Below are positions 1 through 5,928 of a stretch of 7,983 bases of DNA, piece after piece. The notes below the pieces were generated by a model that was not told where the DNA came from, searched no databases, and was given only the letters and a program-made list of their open reading frames with translations. Made by a program: the position numbers and the translations under genes. Location: positions 1 through 7,983 of the forward strand of contig PWKM01000111.1 of NCBI GenBank assembly GCA_003559755.1, read 5' to 3'. Within the stretch, counting starts at the first letter, position 1, and each line of letters starts with the position of its first letter. The stretch comes from Planctomycetota bacterium. GTDB lineage: Bacteria; Planctomycetota; PUPC01.

Positions 1-593
1 CGGCGGCCGAACGACAGCAGGTGCCGGATGATCCCGGAGATTCGATTGATCTCCTCGCTCATCAGCTCGAGTGCGCCGCGCCGTTTCTCGTCCGGGTCGG
101 TCTCGGCAAGAAGAAGCTGCAGCCAGCCCGACACGGTGGTCAGCGGGTTGTTCACCTCGTGGGCGACCCCGGCCGCGATCTGGCCCAAGGCCATCATCCG
201 CTCGCGATAAATCAGCTCGTCCATCGCACCCGGGTCCGCCACCGTCTCGACGAGGATGAACGCGCCGCGCTCGCCCGACGGGGCCGAACGGGCGGCCAAC
301 CGCCGAACCCGATATGCCACCGACCGTTCGTCACTCCGAACAAAGACCGACGTGTCGGATGACCACTCCGAGTCGAGCTCGACCTCATCGCACTCGTCGA
401 ACAGCCGGCGCCAGGCCTGCCCGACAAACCGGTCGATGGGCAGCGGCTCCGGCCCGGGGACCTGAGTGCCATACAGGACCCGCTCGCCAGCGTCCACCAG
501 CAGGACCGCCTGGAGATGACTGATCGAATCGTCCGCCGCCTCGATCTGGTTTAACAGGGAGAGCGCCGGCTTCTGAGATGTGTCACCCGCCAT
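1..593 (-). CDS. Sensor histidine kinase, N-terminal part (runs off the window)
   Basis: Soluble two-component sensor kinase, of which 197 residues are visible; the ATP-binding domain lies beyond base 1. Residues 1-125 form a mixed alpha/beta sensor region of PAS size with no hydrophobic span, so I infer a cytoplasmic sensor. Residues 128-197 are the HisKA dimerisation and phosphotransfer helices. The H-box reads GVAHEVNNPLTTVSGWLQL, with His145 as the expected autophosphorylation site, and the second helix runs through SEEINRISGIIRHLLSFGR. The HE-NNPL form is common in NtrB-like and PAS-type kinases that partner response regulators. The ATG at 593 is chosen because it is the only in-frame ATG I see before the sensor region; no Shine-Dalgarno sequence precedes it. 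It lies 244 bases downstream of birA on the same strand, and its partner regulator is not in the window. Family assignment is firm; the signal sensed is unknown. Confidence 0.9.
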   Translation of the reverse strand, partial: MAGDTSQKPALSLLNQIEAADDSISHLQAVLLVDAGERVLYGTQVPGPEPLPIDRFVGQAWRRLFDECDEVELDSEWSSDTSVFVRSDERSVAYRVRRLAARSAPSGERGAFILVETVADPGAMDELIYRERMMALGQIAAGVAHEVNNPLTTVSGWLQLLLAETDPDEKRRGALELMSEEINRISGIIRHLLSFGR

Positions 594-837
594 AATCGCT
601 GTGCCCTTATCATAGACCGTCCCCTCAGATTTCCTGGTGCTGTCTGGTATATCGACATGCGAAAGCGAAATCTTTAGCCCTATCGCGGAACGGCACGAGA
701 GAGGGGGAGACAGTAACAGCCGATTGGTATGTGACTTACGGGCGAGAGCACCCGGACGGCGACCGGCGCGTCCGAATCGTGGCGGACGGGACGCATCACC
801 CCCGGCCGTCGGTTGGAGGGTTGTCTGGCGGGCGAGT
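594..837. other. Intergenic region between birA and the histidine kinase
   Basis: I see no convincing gene here on either strand. The open frames crossing it on the plus strand are continuations of antisense shadows of birA. The half next to the kinase (about 594-735) is visibly more AT-rich than the surrounding genes, which suits a promoter. On the minus strand a TATGAT hexamer at 614-609 could be a -10 element for the kinase, but no recognisable -35 lies 16-18 bases upstream. A short inverted repeat, CGGACG at 753-758 and CGTCCG at 769-774 with a 10-base loop, lies downstream of birA. It has no T-run, so a terminator role is only possible. Confidence 0.5.
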
Positions 838-1821
838 TCAGGCATCGCAGTCGGACTCGATGAGCGAGATGTGTTCTCCGCGAAAATGGCGGATGTTGCC
901 CCGGCTCATCCGCAGTGCGATACCAAACCGGACGTCGACGTCGGCCACGGTGCCCTCGAACAGGCGGCCGTGCTCCTCCAGGACGATCCTCCGGCCGAGG
1001 GTGGCCGAGCGCTCGCGCCACTGCTCGTTGATCGTGTCGATGTCGCGGTCGAGCTTGACCCGATACCATCGGTCGAGCTCGCCCAGGAGCGTCCGGACCA
1101 GTTCCACCCGGTCGATCGGTTCGCCGGCGGCCTCGGACAGCGAGGTCGCGATGTCGGCGATCTCCGGCGGCAGCTCGTCCTGGCCGGCGTTCACGTCGAT
1201 CCCGATCCCGAGCAGCAGGTCCCGGCCACCCGGTCTCTGGTGTGCCTCGACCAGGACCCCCGCGACCTTGCGGCCGCCGATCACCACGTCGTTGGGCCAG
1301 CGGATCAGCGCCGGCAGCCCGGTGCTCGCCCGGATGGCATCGGACACGGCGAGCCCCCCGATGATGGTGGTCACCGGAACGCTCCCGCGCCGGACCGGCG
1401 GGCTGAGCAGGACCGACATCCACACCCCTTTGCCCGGGGGCGACCACCAGCCCCGGCCGCGTCGGCCCCGGCCCTCCGTCTGGGTCTCGGCCAGGACCAC
1501 CGTCCCCTCCGGCTCGCCCTGCCGGGCGAGGTCCCCGATCACATCGTTGGTCGAGGTTACCCGCTGGAACACCCGCACCCGCCGGCCGACCACCCGCGTG
1601 TGGAGGCCGCGGCGGAGGTCATCGGCATCGAGGATGTCCGGCTCGCCCCGCAGGGCAAGTCCCCCGTCGTCGCTCTCGTCGATGCAGAAACCGCGTGCCC
1701 GGAGGCGGCGGAGCGCCTCCGACAGGTCGTGCCCGGACGGGCCGACCGCCGACTCGGCCCGGGCGCGGGGCAGCCAGCCGCCTTGCGCCTCCCGCAGGGT
1801 ATCGAGCAGTCGGTCGCTCAT
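838..1821 (-). CDS. birA: Biotin--[acetyl-CoA carboxylase] ligase with N-terminal winged-helix region
   Basis: Activates biotin with ATP to biotinyl-5'-AMP and transfers it to the lysine of biotin carboxyl carrier proteins in the cytoplasm. The product has 327 residues, close to the length of two-domain BirA proteins. Residues 1-60 look like a winged helix-turn-helix, so it may also act as a biotin-responsive repressor. The catalytic domain has STN at 90-92, the biotin/adenylate loop GRGRRGRGW at 117-125, RWPNDV at 174-179 and KVAGVLVE at 185-192. A small C-terminal SH3-like domain follows from about 278. The ATG at 1821 overlaps the nadC stop codon as ATGA, and GGAGG at 1830-1826 lies 4 bases upstream, which points to translational coupling. 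The open frame extends further upstream inside nadC, but that part is antisense to nothing useful and lies out of frame with nadC, so I reject the longer start. No biotin operon-type operator is evident in the window. Confidence 0.96.
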   Translation of the reverse strand: MSDRLLDTLREAQGGWLPRARAESAVGPSGHDLSEALRRLRARGFCIDESDDGGLALRGEPDILDADDLRRGLHTRVVGRRVRVFQRVTSTNDVIGDLARQGEPEGTVVLAETQTEGRGRRGRGWWSPPGKGVWMSVLLSPPVRRGSVPVTTIIGGLAVSDAIRASTGLPALIRWPNDVVIGGRKVAGVLVEAHQRPGGRDLLLGIGIDVNAGQDELPPEIADIATSLSEAAGEPIDRVELVRTLLGELDRWYRVKLDRDIDTINEQWRERSATLGRRIVLEEHGRLFEGTVADVDVRFGIALRMSRGNIRHFRGEHISLIESDCDA

Positions 1822-2681
1822 GAGGCCTCCACGTCCAGCGAGATGTCGAGCGCCGGGGCCGAGTGAGTGATCGCCCCGACCGATATCCAGTCCACACCGG
1901 TCTCGGCCACCGCCCGGACGGTCTCGAGTGTGACCGAGCCGGACGCCTCGATGATCGTCTCGGGCCGGGCCCGGCGCACTCGTTCGACCGCGTCCCGCAT
2001 CGCCTGCGGGGCCATGTTGTCCAGCATCACGATGTCCGCGCTCGCCTCCGCCGCGGCCTGTGCATCGCCCGCCGACGTCACCTCGACCTCGATGCGGAGC
2101 GCCCCGTCGGCCCGGTCGCGGGCGGCGGCCACCGCTTCGGCCGGCGACAGGCCCGAGATCGCGAGGTGGTTGTCCTTGATCAGGACCTGGTCGTACAGGC
2201 CCATCCGATGGTTGATCCCGCCGCCGACGGCGACCGCGTATTTCGACAGCATCCGCCAGCCGGGCAGGGTCTTCCGCGTATCGAGCACCTTCGCACCCGT
2301 CCCGTCGACCGCGTCCACATACCGGCGGGTCAAAGTGGCGATGCCGGAGAGCCGCTGGAGGAAATTCAGCAGGGTGCGTTCGATGGTGAGGATCGCCTTG
2401 CACGGCCCGGTCAACTCGCCGATCCCGTCCCCTCGCCCGAGGCGAGAGCCGTCGGGCAGCGGCCGTTCGAGCCGCAGCCCTTCGCCTGCCGACTCGACCA
2501 TTCGGCGGACGACGGGCATCCCGGCGAGCACCCCCGGCTCCTTCGCTGTCAGTTTGGCCGAGCCGGTGCGTTCCGGATCGACCAGAGCTTCGGTTGTCAC
2601 GTCGCCCGAGCCGACGTCCTCGGCCAGCGCCCGGGCGATCAGGCCGTCGAGCACGGCCAGATCGAGCGGAAAATTGCCCAC
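1818..2681 (-). CDS. nadC: Nicotinate-nucleotide pyrophosphorylase (quinolinate phosphoribosyltransferase, carboxylating)
   Basis: Converts quinolinate and PRPP to nicotinate mononucleotide, CO2 and pyrophosphate, the step where de novo NAD synthesis joins the shared pathway. The 287-residue product has the normal length. Visible family motifs are GSGDVTT at 24-30, ERTLLNFLQRLSGIAT at 101-116, DTRKTLPGWR at 134-143, GGGINHR at 153-159, KDNH at 169-172, EVE at 198-200, LDN at 220-222, EASGSV at 245-250 and SVGAITHS at 267-274. Together these line the quinolinate and PRPP pocket. I start it at GTG 2681, not GTG 2687, because the earlier GTG shares a base with the Shine-Dalgarno sequence AAGGAGG (2693-2687). 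It is the first gene of a nadC-birA pair overlapping by 4 bases and has its own strong promoter. No nadA or nadB is in the window. Confidence 0.97.
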   Translation of the reverse strand: MGNFPLDLAVLDGLIARALAEDVGSGDVTTEALVDPERTGSAKLTAKEPGVLAGMPVVRRMVESAGEGLRLERPLPDGSRLGRGDGIGELTGPCKAILTIERTLLNFLQRLSGIATLTRRYVDAVDGTGAKVLDTRKTLPGWRMLSKYAVAVGGGINHRMGLYDQVLIKDNHLAISGLSPAEAVAAARDRADGALRIEVEVTSAGDAQAAAEASADIVMLDNMAPQAMRDAVERVRRARPETIIEASGSVTLETVRAVAETGVDWISVGAITHSAPALDISLDVEAS

Positions 2682-2686
2682 AAGCA

Positions 2687-2693
2687 CCTCCTT
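2687..2693 (-). promoter_or_regulatory. nadC ribosome binding site that decides the start
   Basis: AAGGAGG is a full match to the Shine-Dalgarno consensus. It is followed by a 5-base spacer and GTG at 2681. An in-frame GTG at 2687 overlaps its last G and so cannot be the start used with this site. Confidence 0.8.
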
Positions 2694-2699
2694 GCGGGC

Positions 2700-2728
2700 A
2701 GTATATTCCGCCGTCCCGCCGGTGTCAA
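2700..2728 (-). promoter_or_regulatory. Near-consensus sigma70-type promoter of nadC-birA
   Basis: On the minus strand TTGACA (2728-2723) is followed after exactly 17 bases by TATACT (2705-2700). Only one base departs from the two consensus hexamers. The expected transcription start is near 2693-2694, which would give a leader of about 12 nt that begins at the Shine-Dalgarno sequence. There is no room for a leader riboswitch or attenuator, so expression is probably constitutive or controlled by a repressor covering the promoter. Confidence 0.8.
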
Positions 2729-2741
2729 TTATGCCCGTGGA

Positions 2742-2760
2742 GAGGGCCGTTTCGGCCCTC
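2742..2760 (-). terminator. Perfect hairpin between the membrane protein gene and nadC, possible terminator
   Basis: GAGGGCCG (2742-2749) and CGGCCCTC (2753-2760) form an uninterrupted 8-bp stem with a 3-base loop. It lies 51 bases past the stop codon of the membrane protein gene and just upstream of the nadC promoter. That position fits a transcription terminator or 3'-end stabiliser. No T-run follows on either strand, so it is not a classical intrinsic terminator. Confidence 0.45.
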
Positions 2761-2811
2761 GAAAGGGTGGATTGCAGGGGAAATGCGCGGGGAGCGCGCC
2801 CGGGCGGGCGG

Positions 2812-3801
2812 TCAGCGGGCCGGGTCCGTGCGGAAGAGGTGGCGACGGAAGAAGGTGTCGGGCAGCCGGCGAAGCACCCGGCTGAGCAGGAACACCCCGA
2901 CGAGTGCGAACAGGAACCGCCCCCACAGGATGCCGGAATGGTGTGCGCCGAGTGCGGCCATCAGCAGGGTGTCCTCGATCAAGCTGTGGCACAAGCTCAT
3001 CAGGGCGAGCGAGAAGAAGACGTCGCGTTCGCTCAATCGCCCGGACCGGGCCTCCTGGATAATCAGTCCGCCGCCGTAACACAGCCCCATCGTCATGCCG
3101 ATGATGGCGATGGGCGCCGCCGACCGGCTCATCCCCAGCAGCCGGAGCACCGGCTCGAGCAGCCGCCCGAGCAGGTCGGTGATGCCCGACCACCGCAGGA
3201 GCCGCGTCAGGAAGAGCAGCAGCAGGATGATGCCGAATATGAGGGCCAGGTTGCGCCCCTGCCCGACCGCCCAGGCCGACCACGAGGTGTCCGTCCGGTC
3301 GGGGTTCCAGAACGCGGTGCTCTGATGCTGGAGCAGGCCGGCCGTCGAGTAAACCAGGTGGAGCAGAAACCCCAGGACTATCGAGCCGACGATGCGGAGC
3401 CCGATCATCGCCCGCATCCGCGGCCCGCTCACCTGGCAGATACGCCCCTCGATGGGCAGGGCATGGGCGACCAGGACCATCGTCGAGAGCACCGTCACCT
3501 GGGCCACCGTGATCGACTCGGGGGCGACCTCGACAAACACCGCCATCGCCCCATAGATGTTGGTGACCATCGCCGTCGCCCAGACCAGCCCCATCTCGCC
3601 CGGCAGGCCGAAAACGCCCATCACCGGCCCCAGAGCACGCCCGAGCACATCGAGCACGCCCAGCTCGGCGAGGATGCGAGTCGCCAGCAGGATCGGCACC
3701 ATAATCTTGAATAAAACCCACGCCGTCCGCGCGGCATCCCGCACGAGCTCGACGGCGGCGGTCCGCAGGCGGACCACCAGGGTGTTCCCGTTGTCAGACA
3801 T
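2812..3801 (-). CDS. Polytopic membrane protein with two nucleoside-recognition/Gate-type repeats (predicted permease)
   Basis: Integral inner-membrane protein of 329 residues with about eight hydrophobic segments (roughly 30-48, 69-92, 98-115, 130-153, 184-203, 225-245, 259-283, 289-308). The overall look is that of the nucleoside-recognition (Gate) domain family, in which transport of nucleosides or other small solutes is presumed but usually unproven. The protein is an internal duplication: residues 40-118 (LGRALGPVMGVFGLPG, then TNIYGAMAVF) align with 197-277 (LGRLLEPVLRLLGMSR, then GLCYGGGLII). Both halves end in a His-Glu motif: AHALPIEG with His113 and Glu118, and CHSLIEDT with His272 and Glu276. 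The start at 3801 is the first ATG that gives a hydrophilic N-terminus before the first span; a longer open frame exists but has no membrane-like or conserved-looking sequence. No Shine-Dalgarno sequence is seen. It is transcribed divergently from the M14 peptidase. The substrate cannot be read from sequence. Confidence 0.8.
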   Translation of the reverse strand: MSDNGNTLVVRLRTAAVELVRDAARTAWVLFKIMVPILLATRILAELGVLDVLGRALGPVMGVFGLPGEMGLVWATAMVTNIYGAMAVFVEVAPESITVAQVTVLSTMVLVAHALPIEGRICQVSGPRMRAMIGLRIVGSIVLGFLLHLVYSTAGLLQHQSTAFWNPDRTDTSWSAWAVGQGRNLALIFGIILLLLFLTRLLRWSGITDLLGRLLEPVLRLLGMSRSAAPIAIIGMTMGLCYGGGLIIQEARSGRLSERDVFFSLALMSLCHSLIEDTLLMAALGAHHSGILWGRFLFALVGVFLLSRVLRRLPDTFFRRHLFRTDPAR

Positions 3802-3807
3802 GCCATT

Positions 3808-3835
3808 AGGATATCCGCCAGACGCACGCAGGCAA
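3808..3835 (-). promoter_or_regulatory. Possible promoter of the Gate-type membrane protein gene (leaderless arrangement)
   Basis: Minus-strand TTGCCT (3835-3830), a 16-base spacer and TATCCT (3813-3808) resemble a sigma70 promoter of moderate quality. Only six bases separate the -10 hexamer from the ATG at 3801, so transcription would start at or next to the start codon. This agrees with the lack of a Shine-Dalgarno sequence. Confidence 0.4.
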
Positions 3836-3924
3836 GTCGAGCCATCCGCTGCGGCCCGAAGCTTTTCGTTGACGCCGCTCGTCCCGTCCGACTGCCGAGC
3901 CGCGTCGCCGGGCGGGCGCCGATG

Positions 3925-3952
3925 TTGACGGGCCTGCGGGCGGGGGTACAAT
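3925..3952 (+). promoter_or_regulatory. Sigma70-type promoter of the M14 peptidase gene
   Basis: TTGACG (3925-3930), a 16-base spacer and TACAAT (3947-3952) match the consensus at five of six positions in each hexamer. The predicted start is near 3959, giving a leader of about 40 nt that contains AGAGGAG (3984-3990), 8 bases before the ATG at 3999. Confidence 0.65.
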
Positions 3953-3998
3953 TCGGCAGACCGTATTCCTGTCGAACGTCATCAGAGGAGTGTGAGCG

Positions 3999-5072
3999 AT
4001 GGAGAAGCTGGACCGCCGATACGAGAACCCGACCCCCGTGCCGGACTGGTGGACGTCCCGGTTCGAGCAGATCGAGGCCATCCTGGAGAACGAGATCGAA
4101 CGCGGCGAGGTGCGAGTGCTCGCCACCAGCCCCGGCGGACGACCGGTCCACGCCGTCTTCTACGGCGAGGCCGAGCCCGCGTGTCGCGGCAAGGCCAATT
4201 TCAACTCGGCGGTCGCCGGCCGGCAGCCGAGCGCGTTTGTGGACCGGGCCGCCCGCAAGCGCCCGGTCGTGCTGCTGAACGCCGGGGTGCACGGCCAGGA
4301 GATGGAGGGGATGGTCGGCGTGCTGTCGGCCATTCGGATTATGGAGACCGGCCGCGACGTGCAGGGCCGGCCCCAGGAGGCCCTGCGCCGGGCGTTCGAT
4401 ACGGTCCGGCTGATCGCGATCCCCTGCGCCAACCCCGACGGCCGGTTCCGCGTGCCCTACGACGGCTGGGTCGGCCTGCCGAGCGATGAGATGCACCGGG
4501 TGGGGCAGGGCACCCGCCGCGACGGCTCGCTCTACGGCTGGCCGGGCTGCAAGGTGGTCCACCCGATGGTCGGCGACGTGGGCGACCTGGGCGGCTATTT
4601 CGACGACGCCGGCGTGAACATGATGCACGACGAGGTGTTCGCCCCGATGAGCGAGACCACCGCCGCGCTGCTCCGGCTGATGTCGACCGAGGCGCCCGAC
4701 ATCGTCGTCAACCTGCACAGCCACGAGAACCCGCCCTCGATCCACCAGCTCAGCTACGGGCCGAAATCCGTCAAGGAACGCATCGTCGCCTACGCCGAGC
4801 GGGTTTACGCCGGGCTCGACCGAGCCGGCATCCCCCACATGGGCGTCCCCGAGGTCGTCCACGACGACATCCGGGAGGGCAAGATGAACTCGTTCAACTT
4901 CGGCAGTGCGATGTTCCACGCAGGCGGCGGGCTGGTATCGACCTACGAGTCGGCCCACGGGGTGAGCGACGGGCTGGAGCCGTTCGACTACGAGCGCATC
5001 CTCGAGGCCCACCACATCCTGTTCGACGCCGTCGTCGAGACCGCCCGAGAGGTCGCCTCGGACGCCCTATGA
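3999..5072 (+). CDS. M14-family zinc carboxypeptidase-like protein
   Basis: Predicted zinc metallopeptidase of the carboxypeptidase A/M14 clan, 357 residues, with no signal peptide or membrane span, so probably cytoplasmic. The zinc site is visible as H98-x-x-E101 in AGVHGQEMEG plus a third ligand in NLHSHE (His240 is best placed). The family's catalytic Glu is Glu317 in STYESAHG, and NPDGR at 145-149 is also typical. The segment aligning with the usual GVDLNRNF motif reads GVNMMHDEVF (205-214). The Asn-Arg pair that binds a C-terminal carboxylate is therefore absent, and a normal carboxypeptidase specificity should not be assumed; amidase or other specificity is possible. The start at 3999 is supported by AGAGGAG 8 bases upstream. 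It has its own promoter, is divergent from the Gate protein gene and is followed by a 153-base gap before rnc. Substrate unknown. Confidence 0.88.
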   Translation: MEKLDRRYENPTPVPDWWTSRFEQIEAILENEIERGEVRVLATSPGGRPVHAVFYGEAEPACRGKANFNSAVAGRQPSAFVDRAARKRPVVLLNAGVHGQEMEGMVGVLSAIRIMETGRDVQGRPQEALRRAFDTVRLIAIPCANPDGRFRVPYDGWVGLPSDEMHRVGQGTRRDGSLYGWPGCKVVHPMVGDVGDLGGYFDDAGVNMMHDEVFAPMSETTAALLRLMSTEAPDIVVNLHSHENPPSIHQLSYGPKSVKERIVAYAERVYAGLDRAGIPHMGVPEVVHDDIREGKMNSFNFGSAMFHAGGGLVSTYESAHGVSDGLEPFDYERILEAHHILFDAVVETAREVASDAL

Positions 5073-5084
5073 CGCTCCCCGGCG

Positions 5085-5123
5085 GTGCGCGGGACGGCCC
5101 TCCGGCGGTTTTCACGTCCGCAC
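5085..5123 (+). terminator. Weak bulged hairpin after the M14 gene
   Basis: GTGC (5085-5088) plus GGACG (5092-5096) can pair with CGTCCGCAC (5115-5123), giving a 9-bp stem with a 3-base bulge and an 18-base loop. It starts 12 bases after the stop codon and could mark the end of the M14 transcript. There is no T-run, and such pairings arise easily in DNA this GC-rich. Confidence 0.25.
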
Positions 5124-5161
5124 GGGCGCCCCGCTTGGACCGCGATGATGGCCCGGCGGGC

Positions 5162-5190
5162 TTGATTGACTGCCCGGCTCGTGGTAGAGT
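5162..5190 (+). promoter_or_regulatory. Promoter for the rnc transcription unit
   Basis: TTGATT (5162-5167), a 17-base spacer and TAGAGT (5185-5190) form a plausible sigma70 promoter. Its predicted start near 5197 gives a leader of about 29 nt containing GGAG (5213-5216), 9 bases before the rnc ATG. It lies in the only intergenic space upstream of the three-gene run. Confidence 0.55.
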
Positions 5191-5225
5191 GCGTCTGTAG
5201 AGGTGGCCGGCCGGAGACCTTTCCC

Positions 5226-5924
5226 ATGAGCGACGTTACACTCGATCCTTGCGAAATGGCGGTGGGGTACGAGTTCAGGAATCGGCAGTGGCTTCGCCGC
5301 GCCCTGACGCACTCGTCGGACCGGCTGAGCCGGGGCACGAGCAACGAGCGGATGGAGTACCTGGGCGACGCGATCCTCGGGATGATCGTGGCCGAGCACC
5401 TGTTCCTCGAGTACCCCGAGTTCACCGAGGGCAAGCTGACCAAGATCAAATCGGTCGTCGTATCCCGGCCCGCACTCGCCCGGCAGGGGTTCTCCATCGG
5501 GCTGGACCGGTTTGTCATGGTGGGGCCGGGCATGCCGTCCGACGACCTGCCCGAGACGGTGGTGGCCAACGCCTTCGAGGCGGTGATCGCGGCGATCTAC
5601 CTCGACGGCGGCCTGCCCGCCGCACGGGCCTTCGTCCTCGAACACCTGAGCCAGGAGATCGAGACGGTCATCCGGGACCGGCACGAGAAGAACTACAAGT
5701 CGCTGCTCCAGCAGCTCGTCCAGCGGAAGCAGGCGGTCACGCCCACCTATCAACTCATCGAAGAGCGAGGGCCTGACCACGCCAAGGAGTTCTGCGTGGC
5801 CGCTGTCGTCGACGGCAGGGTGTACGACCACGCCTGGGGGGCGAGCAAAAAGGCGGCCGAACAACTCGCCGCCGAGAAGGCATACAAGCATTTCCTCGAC
5901 ATATACGGCACGAAGGACGAGTGA
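5226..5924 (+). CDS. rnc: Ribonuclease III
   Basis: Double-strand-specific endoribonuclease that processes rRNA precursors and structured mRNAs, acting as a homodimer in the cytoplasm. The 232-residue product has the usual bacterial layout: endonuclease domain at about 5-150 and double-stranded RNA-binding domain at about 156-226, ending in the typical SKKAAEQLAAEKAYKHF. The signature NERMEYLGDAIL (40-51) supplies Glu44 and Asp48, which match E. coli Glu41 and Asp45. The second metal-binding motif, ANAFEAVIAAIYLDGG (114-129), has the essential Glu at 118 but Asn115 where E. coli has Asp114. The ATG at 5226 is chosen for GGAG 9 bases upstream and because the sequence before it is not RNase III-like. 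The next gene follows after 4 bases, so rnc is probably the first gene of a transcription unit. Era and lepB, frequent rnc neighbours elsewhere, are absent. Confidence 0.97.
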   Translation: MSDVTLDPCEMAVGYEFRNRQWLRRALTHSSDRLSRGTSNERMEYLGDAILGMIVAEHLFLEYPEFTEGKLTKIKSVVVSRPALARQGFSIGLDRFVMVGPGMPSDDLPETVVANAFEAVIAAIYLDGGLPAARAFVLEHLSQEIETVIRDRHEKNYKSLLQQLVQRKQAVTPTYQLIEERGPDHAKEFCVAAVVDGRVYDHAWGASKKAAEQLAAEKAYKHFLDIYGTKDE

Positions 5925-5928
5925 CCTG

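Noticed and set aside
637..1870. Two long plus-strand open frames over birA
   Set aside because: Both are antisense to birA, whose motifs are intact. They show no recognisable domain and have Pro/Arg/Ser-rich composition.
838..2403. Longer birA reading from an ATG at 2403 (521 residues)
   Set aside because: The extra N-terminus lies entirely inside nadC in another frame and has shadow-like composition. The ATGA overlap and GGAGG at 1830-1826 support the start at 1821.
1867..3714. 615-codon plus-strand open frame
   Set aside because: It lies antisense to nadC and the membrane protein gene, which have clear family motifs and start signals. Its product is low-complexity, rich in Arg, Ser, Pro and Gln, as expected for a shadow frame in GC-rich DNA.
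3621..5015. 464-codon minus-strand open frame
   Set aside because: Antisense to the M14 peptidase gene, which has a promoter, ribosome site and zinc motifs. The product is His/Val/Asp-rich shadow sequence.
5166..5225. Upstream extension of rnc to a TTG at 5166
   Set aside because: The added 20 residues do not resemble RNase III, and they overlap the promoter and the GGAG site that serve the ATG at 5226.
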